Source: Perognathus longimembris pacificus | Lineage: Eukaryota; Chordata; Mammalia; Rodentia; Heteromyidae | Assembly: GCF_023159225.1 (NCBI RefSeq) | Contig: NC_063162.1 | Coordinates: 95,126,880-95,190,879 of the forward strand | Length of the DNA stretch: 64,000 bases | Reading direction: 5' to 3' | Shown: positions 11,022 through 22,423 of the stretch, piece by piece | How positions within the stretch are numbered: position 1 is the stretch's first letter | Layout: every line of letters begins with the position of its first letter | Notes under the pieces: generated by a model | Told to the model about the DNA's origin: nothing | Seen by the model: only the letters and a program-made list of their open reading frames with translations | The model's database searches: none | Made by a program: the position numbers and the translations under genes

Positions 11022-11815
11022 GCTAAGTGCCGAAGACCAGCTTCAGCAGTCGACAGGGTACCAAGGAGTGTGGAGTTGGTGCAGAAATGAGAGATGCGTA
11101 GTCAAAAGTGATGAGTTAGTCTCTGGCCCAAATAGCTCAGAGGTCTTTATTTATACTATTTTCAATCAGAAAAATGGTTACATAAAAGCATCTATTTATT
11201 CAAAGCAATCATCTTTCACACATGACTCCAAGGTTTTTTTTCTTTTCTAGTAAATTCTAAACAATTGTGTGCAAATTGCTCAGCTGTCTGTATTTATTTT
11301 AACATATCATGTCCAACTAGACATTGGCTTTCTAACCACAATAAACCTTTGGTCAGAGATATGAGACATCTCTTTATCTTAATGCTTGCAGTTTTTGTAT
11401 TATTTTTTTATCCTACCAAATGCCAAGTAATTTAATCAAATATTTAATTTAACATAGTAATTGTAAAATGTCAAATGGCCTCTCATTTTTTTGTAATTGT
11501 GCTTTAGAATCCATTTTCCTTTTACTTCACTGTCAGGTTCAAAATAGGCATAAGTACACCTTTTTGTGGATATTTTGCTGCACGCATTTTCTTTTTTGAA
11601 TACAATTGTAACTGTTTACCCATTTTTTTATGTTAAGTCATTTGTGCACCATTGCTTTCCAGACTGCCTTATTCTCTCCCAAATAAAAAGATTGTGCATC
11701 TCACTGTTTTGCCATCAATTCTAACTTCCCTTTTTTCCTCATGGTCATAATATCCTGTCCAAAATCTTCCCAGGTTAAGTGTGGTCAACAACCTTTTCCC
11801 ATTAACTACTGCCCC

Positions 11816-11847
11816 GGGGGGGGGGGGCGGGGGGGGGCGGCGGGGGC
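11816..11847 (+). repeat. G-run with C interruptions (G-quadruplex-capable)
   Basis: Three long G-tracts separated by single C or CGGC, within the LTR. Strong quadruplex potential on the plus strand. Homopolymer length may be assembly-dependent. Confidence 0.9.
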
Positions 11848-11977
11848 TTCCAAATCCTACTTTCTATCATATATGCCTCATAGAAATGTCTCCCTATGGT
11901 GGAAATTAACGGTTTCTCTTTTCTGGACGGGGTTGTAGGTCCCGAATACCGAGTCCACATTTTGGGATTTAAGATGT

Positions 11978-12322
11978 CTAGCTCTTAAAGCTAGAGGTAT
12001 GGGAGGCTTCTCCGAGTCTGGGTCTTCTCTTCATTTTTTTTCTAAGTTGCTCATACATCTCTCTTACAGGGTTTTTCCACTTGCAGCAATCCTGGGCTTG
12101 AACAGCTGCCATTTCCCCAACTGGTGATGAAGTAATTACTTTTGGGTCAGTCACATAGTCATGCACTTTCTTCTCTGAAATGCCCTTATCTCCCGGAAAA
12201 TATGCTACAAATACAAATATGCTAATTATAAAGCATGTCTTTAGCAATGCAAGGAGAAATAGGAGAAGCAGGAGGTCTTGGCCCCAGGCCTTGCCTGAGG
12301 CTTTTCCTGCCCCGGATCCGTG
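11978..12322 (-). pseudogene. Open remnant in the LTR U3 with a membrane-anchor-like segment
   Basis: Starting just after a stop near the 5' edge of the LTR, a frame of about 114 codons runs without interruption and without an in-frame ATG. It has a short Gly/Ser/Ala/Lys-rich start (residues 1-16), a hydrophobic stretch at about 17-42 suited to a membrane anchor, then a polar, lysine/arginine-rich part ending at a stop. Other open but frame-shifted text continues towards 11820. MMTV-type LTRs carry a U3 gene for a type II membrane superantigen in this place, so a decayed relative is possible, but no residue-level homology was established. It is broken and probably not expressed as protein. 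It could also be chance coding in U3. Confidence 0.4.
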
Positions 12323-12362
12323 TCAAACTGATGGAAGGTGACCGGAGGCCCCTCCAGCTAAG

Positions 12363-13717
12363 TAGATATTTTCAAATATGATGACAATTTAAGTGAGGAA
12401 AGATTTGTGGATTGGCATTATACGTTTTCCTCTGGAGTTCTAGTCATTATATTTGCTCAGAATTGATCCTTGCCTGCTTACTTTTCTCTGTCAGTTTCAC
12501 AGATGTCTTGTAACAAATTCTGTCAGCCAAATTCAAGACACAGGTGTCAAAGGCTCAATAGGATAGTCTTTGCACCAGGGTTTTGCTTCCGGTTTATGAT
12601 CTTTACCTGCCTACAGATCATATGCTACAGCCATGGAGGGACCAATCTTCAGGTTGAACATTGAATCTAGAAACCTCCAATGCCAAAGTATCTGGCCTTG
12701 GCAGCCTGGTAATCATTATTCAATGAGAATTCTCCAGCAGTTATTCCCGACTCAACAGGTAAGGGGGGGGGGGGGGTTGTTGTTGTTGTTGTTTGTTTGT
12801 TTTGTTTTCACTTCACTGAAGCTCATAGCCCACCTGCAGAGATTTTGATATACCTGGGAAGCCAAGTAATAGCAAATAGTAAATGATCCTTAAATGAATT
12901 TCATTCCAGCCAAAGTTCAGGCCCATTGGTTGAGCCTTAGTGATCACAGATGTTCATCAGTTAGGTGAGGTATAGAATGTGAAGGGACATCCCACATACA
13001 CAATGAGATAGGCTTTGTAACCATTATATCTAGATAAGTAATAATAAGTAATTGGCAGTAGTTCTTTTCTTCAGAATGACTGTTATATTTCAACTCACCT
13101 TAAAGTATGTAGTCACTCCATTTATATAACTAGGATTTGGCTTGCTTTTCTAAGTATATGTAGTAGGTTACGTATAGTGGTTTTAGCCTCTAGCATCACC
13201 ACACTAAACACAGCAAAAGAAATACAAATTTAATAATTCCAACTTCTCCTGACTCCATCACTTGTTTTAAGCACAATCTTTCTACAAACCAGTGAAAGGG
13301 TAAGCAACCTACACACTGCAACTCTTCTTTCTTAATGGAGCCTGGCTTCCTTGGAGATTTGTTTTGGACACTGGGATTATTTTATTAATTGGCTGTCAAT
13401 AATTGGGGGGAAATATTTGCCCTTTGTATTATTCACAGAGAATGACAGAATTATCTTGGACATATATATATAGTTATATGCATAGTTATTTAGTTATATA
13501 TAATAAATATATAGTTTTGGGAAAGAAAAATGTCTTCTGCATGCAGAACAGAAATAAAGCAAGTGTATTAATGTTAAAGTGCTAATTACAAGTTTGCTTG
13601 TAAACTCAGAACATAAACATAGGGGTTTAAAAGTAATAAAAACTAATAAAATAGCAAATAATAGAAAGAAAAACACATTTGGTAGTCAAGGACAGTAAAC
13701 TACCTCATTTCCTATTA
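12363..13717. other. Unassigned DNA with a G12+/TTG run
   Basis: A homopolymer of G (12763-12776) is followed by (TTG)n/(TTTG)n to about 12810. A TATA-rich stretch lies at 13461-13515. Otherwise no gene or recognisable repeat. Confidence 0.4.
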
Positions 13718-13746
13718 AGTGTGTGTGTGTGTGTTTGTGTGTGTGC
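13718..13746 (+). repeat. (GT)n microsatellite
   Basis: GT dinucleotides with one T interruption, with a second short run near 13760-13776. Confidence 0.9.
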
Positions 13747-13779
13747 TCTGTTTATGACATGTATGTGTGTGTGTTGGAA

Positions 13780-14984
13780 GAACCTAGAGAAGGGGTTATT
13801 TTGTTAAAGTATAATTTTAAACTATGGCATAAAATATATTAACATTATACTTCAGAAAGCACTACAAATTGTGGGACCCATTAAACTCAAGGGTTTATAA
13901 ATTATACTACTTTAGTCTGTCAAATAGCATCATTAAGTAATTGTAATTCATGGATCCTTAGAACAAAGACTGAAAATCTTTGCAAATTAAGATTACTTTT
14001 ATAGGATATACTAGCAGTAAGTGCTCCTCTTTACCCCTTACCCTACCTAATTGCAGGATATTTCATGCCAAGAAATGGGGTTTCCTTTTGCTGCTGAAAA
14101 GAAATTATACCTACCAGTTTCCATTGAAGTATTAAGAATGTCATTAAAGCTAAGAAAACAAGTAAAAAAAATAATACTTCTGATGAGGTACCAATCCTCC
14201 CTGAAATATGTTTTTAGAGAAGTTCAGTTTTGATAGAGGGACCAGAAAGCTCCATCTATATTTTTCACAAATACATGCACATATCTCTTTTGATTATTTC
14301 TTGGTGTCCTACCTAGGAGAAAAGAAGCAAGATCATGAATGAAAGCTTCCTTGCTATTGTCATCCAGCTGGTGGAGCAGAAAAGCAAAGCTGTAAAATGG
14401 CTACTATTATTCAGCAACCACTGTACACACAGGCCATGATTATGCTAATATCAGGACTTGTCACTCTCCTTTGGGAAAGGCCTCAGAGAAGACTTTTTGC
14501 TTTTTATCATTCAAATCTTCAAATACCCTCAGGCAGCTTTTCAGAGACAAATTTTAAAATCAGACAATTCTGCAGTTTAATAAATGTCCAAGACATTTTG
14601 ATTTTGAAAACAAAATGGATACATATACGAAATATGTACATATGCATATATGTATTTATAACGTTAGTCATTTTTCTAATAACATACATATATAGCCAAG
14701 CTTAAACCTTATTTGTTCTGCTCAGATGTCCTTGAAAGAGCACTGGCCTGGAGTTACCTTCTGTGTATTGTGGTATTGGATGTCACTTGGATAGACCACA
14801 GAATGATCACAGCCACGTTTCTTAAAAGTCCTTTCTCTACACTGTGAACTGAAGTACTATGCCAAAGGAAAGAGCTCTGGTTAGCTTTTTTTGCTCTTCA
14901 GGTGCAGAGCATTATGGGGTAATCAATGCTGAGTTGAGATAAGGCTTTAGTTTTCTGGAATACAGATATGGTTATGCACCTGGC
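13780..14984. other. Unassigned AT-rich DNA
   Basis: No gene or named repeat. Short TATA/CATA-rich text near 14630-14700. Confidence 0.4.
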
Positions 14985-15104
14985 TTAGAATGAGAAGTTC
15001 AGCTGTTGCTTCAATCTCAGCCACCTGACAACTCTGATCATTATTTGTCTTCTCTCTCAGTATTCTCATTTATATAGTAGGATAGTATTATTTTCCTTAC
15101 AAAG
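14985..15104 (+). mobile_element. MIR SINE relic
   Basis: Word order matches the MIR core and 3' part: 'caatctcagccacctgac', then 'ttatttgtcttctctctcag', then 'attctcatttatatagtagg' and 'atagtattattttcc' (compare the 'cctcagtttcctcatctg..aaaatgggg..aataat' pattern). Diverged, as expected for an ancient element. Confidence 0.6.
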
Positions 15105-15239
15105 AAATTTTAAACATTCATTTTGTGAAACTCCTTTTTAAAATTTAATGGAATATGCAAGTAATTTTCCCAACCTTTTAGTTTACCACTAGCTTGAAGT
15201 ATATAATATCTCATATACCTTAAGCTATTTCTTCTATAA

Positions 15240-15470
15240 AAATATTCTGTTGGGGGGCTGGGAATATGGCCTAGTGGCATGAGTGCTTGCCTCCTATACA
15301 TGAATCCCTGTGTTCGATTCCTCAGCACCACATATTTAGAAAAGGCCAGAAGTGGCGCTGTGGCTCAAGTAGCAGAGTGCTAGCCTTGAGCATAAAGAAG
15401 TCAGGGACAGTGCTCAGACCCTTAGTACCAATGCCCAGGACTGGCAAAAAAAGAAGAAATATTCTGTTGG
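15240..15470 (+). mobile_element. ID-like dimeric SINE with 14-bp target duplications
   Basis: Plus-strand full-length copy (body 15254-15456). Box B-like 'tgttcgattcc' lies in the left half, then 'ggccagaagtggcgctgtgg' and a short A-rich tail. The perfect duplication 'aaatattctgttgg' lies at 15240-15253 and 15457-15470. Confidence 0.93.
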
Positions 15471-17320
15471 ATAGTGCTCTGGTTACAGTTACAAATGAAA
15501 AGACTTCAGTAGTTTATATGATAGGGTAAAAAATATCTTACATCTTGGTGGGGCATAGTGAGGTTGGTTGTATTACAAATCATATCTGACTCGCTATCTT
15601 TCAATCCTTAAGTAGCTTTTTCCTGACGCATTTAGTAAATGAAACCTCACAGCTTCTTACATGATATACACACGTGTGTATACACAAGAAATATACACAC
15701 ATAAACAAATAGATGCATGTGTACTCACACATGTATACCTATACTTGCATGCATACATATTCATGTGCATATTCTATGCACATACAAGTATGTGCATGTA
15801 TGGGTATGCACACATATGTGTTTATGTGTGTATGTCTGTACATATAGATTTAGACAAAAATATGATGTCAAAAGCAGCTATTATCTGTAGTTTTATCATC
15901 TAGAAACATCATTTAATTTTAACACTTGCTTTAGTTGTGTTGACAAATGAGAATGATGTGATTATTCTCAAGAATTAACAGTGTATGAAATGTCAAGTTT
16001 GATGCTGCAGGAAGCATGGCAATGAATAGCTTTCCCCACTTGGATAGTATGGAACTAGCAGCCTCTCCTCCGTCAAGCTAGCCATATGTGTCATACACCT
16101 GAAACAGGGAACATGTTTGTGTTCTGTCAATATAGGAGGAAGAGCCCTCTGTTTCTTAGAATCATTCATGAGCTACATCATTGCATTTCCGCACTCACTG
16201 TTTCCTCAGAAAACAGACAAATTATTTTCCTTGTAACTTCTTGTGTTTTCTTGTTGCTAATTCCTGATAAAAATAGTAGTACTTTCACTGTAGGTTTAAT
16301 AATTGTGACAAAAATCTCACCACAGCAATCCCTCAGTACATATCCAGGAATCATTAGTTGGGCTTCTCTTAACACCATTGTTTTCCATTTGTCTGGTGAA
16401 GTCCATTCTTATTTTTCTGCTTTTGTTCTGTTGCATCACCTTGTCATCTATGTCTGTGACTTTCTCCTCGCATTCACATTCCTTTCTAGAATGACTTGAT
16501 CATTTCATACATTGAAGTTTGCCTCAGGAAAATGCTCATTGTTTACGTGTCAGGACCTTGAACTCTATTATGGTCCCTCTTCTCACTTCTGTCAGTATTG
16601 CCATTTACTTTGTTGATGTGCAGGTTTATTTATATATCAATTTATGACCTCGAGAACTTACAAGTGCGTCTGGGGAAATACTGAGGAATGATGCAGGCTA
16701 GATCTAAGTGTGATAAATTCTTCATAGATTTTTTTTTTCTGTTTTTCTTCAATCTGAGTATGCGCTTCAGGTAAAATATACCTCTCTACTACAAGAAGAA
16801 ATTTCACAGTTGGCAGCTGACAGCCTCATTGTAGAGGCAACTGGGGGAGCAAAGGACAGGGAAGGATGTAGACAGGGAAGGATGTAGCCCTGGGCTTGAC
16901 TCGCAGTGTTATTCACCTCCTGTTGGCTAAAGTCACATAAAAATTCAGAGCCATCATTTCCAATTCCATTTGAATATCAAATCATCTTGCTTGTAAATGT
17001 TGAGGATTATTTTAAAATAAAAAATAAGGAAAATACTAATGTATATCAATCAAGCATATCTATTGACCCAACTTTGCCAGTGGGCCATGAGTTTATCAAT
17101 GTTAAATCTTCCATGTCCTCAAGCACCAGATGCATCCCCAGTGGGTCCAATCAAATACCCAGATCTCACCTGTTTATTTAATATACTCAAATAGAGTTAC
17201 TGTCCCTTTAGATTTCCCTGTCTCAATTAATGGCACCCTCTACAACTTAGAAATTATTATCAAACAGTTTTTTTTTCTTGTTTTTTCCTCATCAAATCAT
17301 CAACAATTTTCATATTTGTA
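15471..17320. other. Unassigned DNA, including an alternating CA/TG/TA tract
   Basis: 15660-15845 alternates purine and pyrimidine ('acacgtgtgtatacac' and similar), a possible Z-DNA tract. An open frame of 137 codons at 16086-16499 (+) has no recognisable domain, no homology I know and no coding context, so I treat it as chance. Two 'cagggaaggatgta' copies occur near 16855-16885. Confidence 0.4.
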
Positions 17321-17561
17321 AAACATCAGTATCGGGCTGGGGATATGGCCTAGTGGCAAGAGAGCTTGCCTCATATTCATGAGGCCCTGGGTTCGATTCC
17401 CCAGCACCACATATACAGAAAACGGCCAGAAGTGGCGCTGTGGCTCAAGTGGCAGAGTGCTAGCCTTGAGCAAAAAGAAGCCAGGGACAGTGCTCAGGCC
17501 CTGAGTCCAAGGCCCAGGACTGGCCAAAAAACAAACAAACAAAAAAAAAAACATCAGTATC
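17321..17561 (+). mobile_element. ID-like dimeric SINE with 13-bp target duplications
   Basis: Body 17334-17548 on plus, close to the consensus of the other copies: box B 'gggttcgattcc', right half, and a tail of (CAAA)n then A-run. The perfect duplication 'aaacatcagtatc' lies at 17321-17333 and 17549-17561. Confidence 0.94.
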
Positions 17562-17829
17562 TCCTTTTATCATTCCCTTTTGTTCAGTGCTCCATCTTCA
17601 CTGTCCTAGAGGAATGCAATAGATTGCATGCTGACTATTCTTTGCATCTTCTCGTTCTTTGTAATCTAGACTCTACCAGCACTGGGCAAACAATAATACA
17701 TACACAATACATACACAAGAGGAAAGAGAGCTTTGCCCACGGTGTGTCTCTTGATAACACCATTACTTCATTCATGGTTCTTGAGTCACTTTAGCCTTGC
17801 CCCTGGCAATGGAAGAAAACCAAGCCGTG

Positions 17830-18145
17830 GTCTCTTCCAGGACCGCAGTATCTGTGTCTCCCTGGTTTGAATAACTGGTCCTTCTGTGTCGTGAGTTGGT
17901 TCACTTGTCTCCTGAGAGAGGCATTTTCTGATCCTCCTATCTATTATTGCATATCCATTGGAATTATCTCTAACATCACTCTATTTCTGTTCTTCACTAA
18001 TATACTAAAGTTGTATCATCATTACATTTGTTTCTTTACTACCTCAAACATTCCTCCCTGAGATAAAAACTCCATGAAAGCAGCCTGGAACATGGTAGTT
18101 AAATAAGTACAATAAATGTTTTACTAAATAATTGAAATAAATATC
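17830..18145 (+). mobile_element. L2 3'-end relic
   Basis: The segment has the L2 end pattern: 'gaggcattttctgatcctcc' early, then 'aaaactccatgaaagcagcc', 'tggaacatggtagttaaata' and 'caataaatgttttactaaat'. It is diverged and the left boundary is uncertain. Confidence 0.55.
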
Positions 18146-19180
18146 TGAGGTGACAGGTGCTTTGATAACTGATAGAGATATATTTAGTATGAGAATATCA
18201 TTACCTTACAAAAAGGCCCAATTTCCTCTTGTGTCCTGTGTTCTGAACTTGTATTATCGAGACATTTACTCAGTCAATACCCTCTCTCCTTTTCTGAATC
18301 AGCCATTCCATCCCCCATCTACATCTCCCCAGACATGGCTTCTTCTTCTGTCACCATCTCTCCATGATCACTCCTTTCAGCTAACTCTCATTCATGCTGT
18401 TCTTTTATTAAAGGCAACTGCAGGTTATGTTCTCAGTACAGTTTTGCCTTCCTTCTTCCCAGGTCTTCATCCAAGACTTATACAAGCTCTTTGCAGAGTG
18501 TACTTTCATATATGCTTATTTGCATTCTAACCCTGATTTCTCTTTTCTCCACATTGCTTATCATTCCTAAGGACCAAAACTGTCGTGTTGACTGCATCCT
18601 TGCCACCTTCTAAAAAGCTTCCTAGAGCAGAATTGGCACTAAATTTGTATGCTTTGACCAGCAAATATGGGTTGATATGTAGAAGAGAGACATGTAGAAG
18701 AGAGACAAATGAAAACATAAATCTCATTTCCCTGCCATCTCTGTGCCCACTCCCTGCCCCTGCACCAGAGTGCCCACTAATTAACAGGAACAGAAATCAA
18801 TTAGTATGGCACAGATTCTCACCTCATTTACCCACACAGGGTTTACATTCTATAAAATGACCTTTATTGGTTTGAAATGTTGAAGGAGTTGCAAGTGTGC
18901 TTATGAGCTATACTTGATCACAATATGAAGTCATTCTCTTCTCTCCATCAACTGCATTTTCCCATAATTTTTACCAGTGAAGCAATTAAGAAATCAAATA
19001 AATGTGAGAGATGGACAGAGTTGGAGCTCTAGTAATGTCTAATATAGATGCTGCAACTCAAGCAAAATGAGAAACCTTGGATTGCTATGGTTTGTGATAC
19101 TCACAGGCAGAGTCATTGCTAGGGCTTCAGCATCACAGGAAGAGTAATAAACATCATGTACAGATTTGCTTATGGAAAAA
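18146..19180. other. Unassigned DNA with weak L2-like words
   Basis: C/T-rich text at 18290-18620 could be part of another L2 relic, but I cannot support it well. No gene seen. Confidence 0.35.
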
Positions 19181-19186
19181 CTTCAG

Positions 19187-19290
19187 CCAATGCCGCCTCC
19201 TTTCTCCTCTTCCTAAGGCTATGAGCAATATTCCCGAGGAACTCAAACTCATATAAAAGGAGGGGGCACGAACGTGAGAGCAAGGAGTAT
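19187..19290 (+). promoter_or_regulatory. CCAAT/TATA arrangement resembling a core promoter
   Basis: A CCAAT pentamer at 19187-19191 ('cagccaatgccgcc') is followed 60 bases later by a strong TATA box, TATAAAAGG at 19252-19260, embedded in G-rich text. Initiation would be expected near 19285. No convincing open frame or splice structure follows, so this could be a chance match, a promoter for a non-coding RNA, or part of an old LTR. Confidence 0.3.
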
Positions 19291-20320
19291 AGATGGTGAA
19301 TAGGCTGTTCTGCAGGGAATGTTCTTTCAATGTGTACAGTGAGTGACTAAATTTTTCCATAGAAAAAAAAATTCCACTTAGATAAATCTGCCATGCTTTA
19401 TGACCAAATGCAAAACAGGATATACACACTGAGCACGCTACAGATGGCCTGACCTGGATTTAACTGCCATTAAGGAGCCAATTTGAGCTCTGAGCAATGA
19501 ATGAGTCAGGGCTTAAGAAATACAGAAAAACCAGGGGAGAGTTCAGAAGAGATACACTAGAAGAGTTGGAATGAAAAGAAATCTTATTCTAGGAATCCAT
19601 AACAGGCATACATACAATAGGCCTAAGAAAAAAAGGAGAAAAAAAAACATTTGGGGGAGTCTGAATTGATTGAAGAAAGGTTTTGCCATGTCTTTGGCAC
19701 TGCTTGTGATGAAGGATGAAAACACCACAAACGTGAATATGTTAATTCAACAAATATGCATATATATGTGTACATATATTACTTTAAAATATTTAAGTAT
19801 TTTGATTGATAGTTGAAACTATGTGTTCTGGAGTATCTTTGTTGTTTGTGACCACAGAAACTGTGCAATAAGTGTAATTCTTTGGTCAGGGATTTTAAAA
19901 AAGCATTTTTCACAGGAGGTACTATGGTATGCTGACATTCTTCTCCTAGAATCCTAGTTGTAATTAAATCAAATAACCACCAGAGGGAGCAAGGGAATAA
20001 ATCTCTAAACCCCGTGTCCCAGCACCTTTCCAACTCAAGGGACTTCAGAGGAAACCTATTTTCTCTTGTTTTTTTGTATTTTTTTTTTGTATTTTTTTTT
20101 TTTTGCACTTTACTCTCCAGCGAATTGTCATAGAAAGTTTTTTTATTAATTCATTTTCTTAGGTTTTTCAACAGCTTTCTTTGGCTATGAAACCATGCTA
20201 TGTCTGAGCAGCAAAGCACTGTTTCAGAAAGCTTCAAAAAGGATGTGTTTTCCTGAAGGATTTTTTTTTTAAACCTTTCATGCTTATTTACAGCAGAGTT
20301 TTTCCCAGAACATAGCCAAA
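19291..20320. other. Unassigned DNA with T-runs
   Basis: Contains a T-rich run at 20069-20104 and AT-rich text. No gene or named repeat recognised. Confidence 0.4.
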
Positions 20321-20414
20321 GGTAGCGCTCTAGCAATAGCAGGGTGCCTGGGAGAGGGAAAAACAATTAGAAGAGGAAGGAACACAGCCTAGAGAAGCAT
20401 TAGGAACTGTCTGA

Positions 20415-20539
20415 TGACTCAGAAATATGAACTGGAGAAGCAGGCAGTTCAGCACAATAGAAAGAAATTTGCAAACGCAACTAACATCAGCATATAAATC
20501 CCTCCCCCTTGACATTCTCCTTTGTGTTACCAAGGCAAC
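20415..20539. promoter_or_regulatory. Possible regulatory patch: AP-1 site, TATA-like box, RFX X-box
   Basis: An AP-1 core TGACTCA lies at 20415-20421, a TATA-like 'catataaatccc' near 20489, and the imperfect palindrome GTTACC-AA-GGCAAC at 20526-20539. The last closely fits the RFX X-box (GTNRCC, two-base spacer, RGYAAC). The surrounding 20330-20720 is less AT-rich than its flanks. Binding is inference from motif match only. Confidence 0.4.
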
Positions 20540-20719
20540 CTAGACAGCCTCCTCCAACCCACCTCCTCTATTTCAGCAACTCTAGTCTGCCTCTCCTCAC
20601 TCACTAACTTTGCTCTTGGAATTGATTTTAAACAGGTTGCACCTGGATGAACTTAGGTGGGCATGGAAAAGGAGAAAGCCAGGTGAAGGAAGAGTGCAAA
20701 GAATATGGATCACACTTTA

Positions 20720-21340
20720 AAGATACGCTTTATATTTCACTGGCCCACACTTTTTGGGCTCATAAATCAAGCCATTTGGGATAATCTTATTCTTCACTGT
20801 GACAATAAGCTGAAATGAAAAATGCCTTTCCTTTCATCTCAATATGGCAATTTGCAAAAGAGGAGATTCTATGTGTACAAATTACATGTTTAAATCTTTC
20901 ATTTAAGATAGTTTGTTATGAGATAAGCAATACTTTAAGATCATTTTCAGACAATAGTTGGAAAAGAGAGGAGAAAACTACCATATATTACATATTTTAT
21001 ATACATATATACACATTATATATACACACACTACTACTAATATATTCTATAAAGTAGTATGTGTGTATATGTATATATGTTTGTGGGTGTATATATATGT
21101 ATGTGTATATATACCCACATATATACACATATATACTGCTAGCATGTGCATCTATACACATACATGCTATTATATATTGAATGAATGTGCATACATACTA
21201 CATGTTTTATCTAAATAGTTTTTTATTATGTTAAGCTAATATATAATACTCTTAAACTAATGAAAAACTAATCTCCAAATTAAAAATACATTACAAAATG
21301 ACATTTCAATCATTTGGAAAAATAAGTGTTACAGAACCTA
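20720..21340. other. Unassigned DNA with a TATA/CACA-rich tract
   Basis: 20990-21175 is an imperfect (TATA/CACA/TGTG) alternating tract. Small frames translated there are low complexity and not genes. Confidence 0.5.
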
Positions 21341-21354
21341 AGTGAAAAAAAAAT

Positions 21355-21545
21355 ACTCCAATAATAGCAACACTTTTATTGTCTGCTTTCTGGATGCCAT
21401 GCAATATTTTAAACACTTATTTGACTCTCAAAATAATCCTATCATATCAGTATTTTCCCATATTTTGCTTCAGAAAAGAGGGCTGGGGAGAGAGATAATC
21501 TTTCCAAAATTATTTGGCAATATAAGCCATTTGATCACTCATGAT
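21355..21545 (+). mobile_element. MIR SINE relic
   Basis: Pattern 'gatgccatgcaatatttt' then 'aacacttatttgactctcaa', 'aataatcctatcat', 'tattttcccatattttgctt', 'cagaaaagagggctgggg' follows the MIR order from 'gtgccaggcact' to 'cagatgaggaaactgag'. Diverged. Confidence 0.65.
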
Positions 21546-22420
21546 CAAATTTATCTTGCAATATGCTTATGTATACACATATAGAATTAGATATAGAAAG
21601 CGGTATACTAAATTAAAGATAAACTGCAGTATAATACTAAGGGTAATTCACTTTCATTTCAGTTGAATAGTTCTGATGACTAATAAAGACTTGATTTTAA
21701 GTAAGTACCTAATTTGATCTTTGCCAACCTAGTGTCTTGTCAATTTGGCCTCAATTTCCACATGTATAAAATAATCTAAGCACAGCTACCTGTCTTCCAA
21801 CCTGCCCATTGTTACTTAGATCCTCATCTTAACTCATCCGGTATGGCCCCTGCCATGTCCCCAACCCAAATACTTCTTGACAGAGAAGAAACCACTTGAT
21901 AAACTCATACAAATATTTTATTTTCAACACACTTTTCTAGTATATTAACACTTTCAAAAAAGACATAGCCAAAAATGAGAATACTTCCACAAGAGGCAGA
22001 GTTTATTCATGACATCTTCTGGAGGGGATATCCTCACTCCAACTCCACCCTAATTTATGGTCTCTTAATTACATGCTCTTTCTTCCTGGGCTGTAACTAT
22101 AATTTCCTCAACATACATCATAGATCACATAGCACATACAGGGAGTTAGAGTGTTTGCAGAACAGACACATGCAGCTTGCTTCACCAGCTACAAAATCCA
22201 CTTCCAAACTTCGAGAATAGAAACTTCCCCTGAAATATATTCAGGCTACCACTTATTAAGCTTTTGAAGAAAATGAAACTACGTATTGAGCTACGTATTG
22301 AGGTATTGAATTCAGTTATGAGTCCTAATTGTTCAAATGCGGCCTTTACAGTTTTGGTAACTCCCTAAGAGTCAGATTCTAGAACATTACTGGTTAGAAG
22401 AAACCATCTCTTCCAAACAC
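21546..22420. other. Unassigned DNA
   Basis: No gene or named repeat recognised. A short direct repeat 'ctacgtattgag' occurs near 22280-22300. Confidence 0.4.
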
Positions 22421-22423
22421 ACT

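Larger units (their letters stand above)
11022..12362 (-). mobile_element. Solo LTR of a betaretrovirus-like endogenous retrovirus
   Basis: The element spans 11028-12356 (1329 bp), begins TG and ends CA, and is flanked by the 6-bp duplication 'gctaag' at 11022-11027 and 12357-12362. On the minus strand it has a U3 of about 1.2 kb, then overlapping TATA and polyadenylation signals ('tataaataaag', plus about 11150-11162), and then only about 125 bases to the end. A short R and U5 behind a very long U3, with 6-bp target duplications, is the layout of MMTV-type betaretroviral LTRs (family knowledge). Internal gag-pol-env sequence is absent, so it is a recombined solo LTR. A long G-run (11816-11847) lies inside. 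Family assignment is inferred from structure only. Confidence 0.75.

Noticed and set aside
16086..16499. 137-codon frame on plus
   Set aside because: No recognisable domain, biased hydrophobic content typical of T-rich DNA, no splice or promoter support. Treated as chance.
17336..17420. A tRNA gene
   Set aside because: The box A/box B-like text belongs to the tRNA-derived half of the SINE, which recurs at least six times with target duplications.
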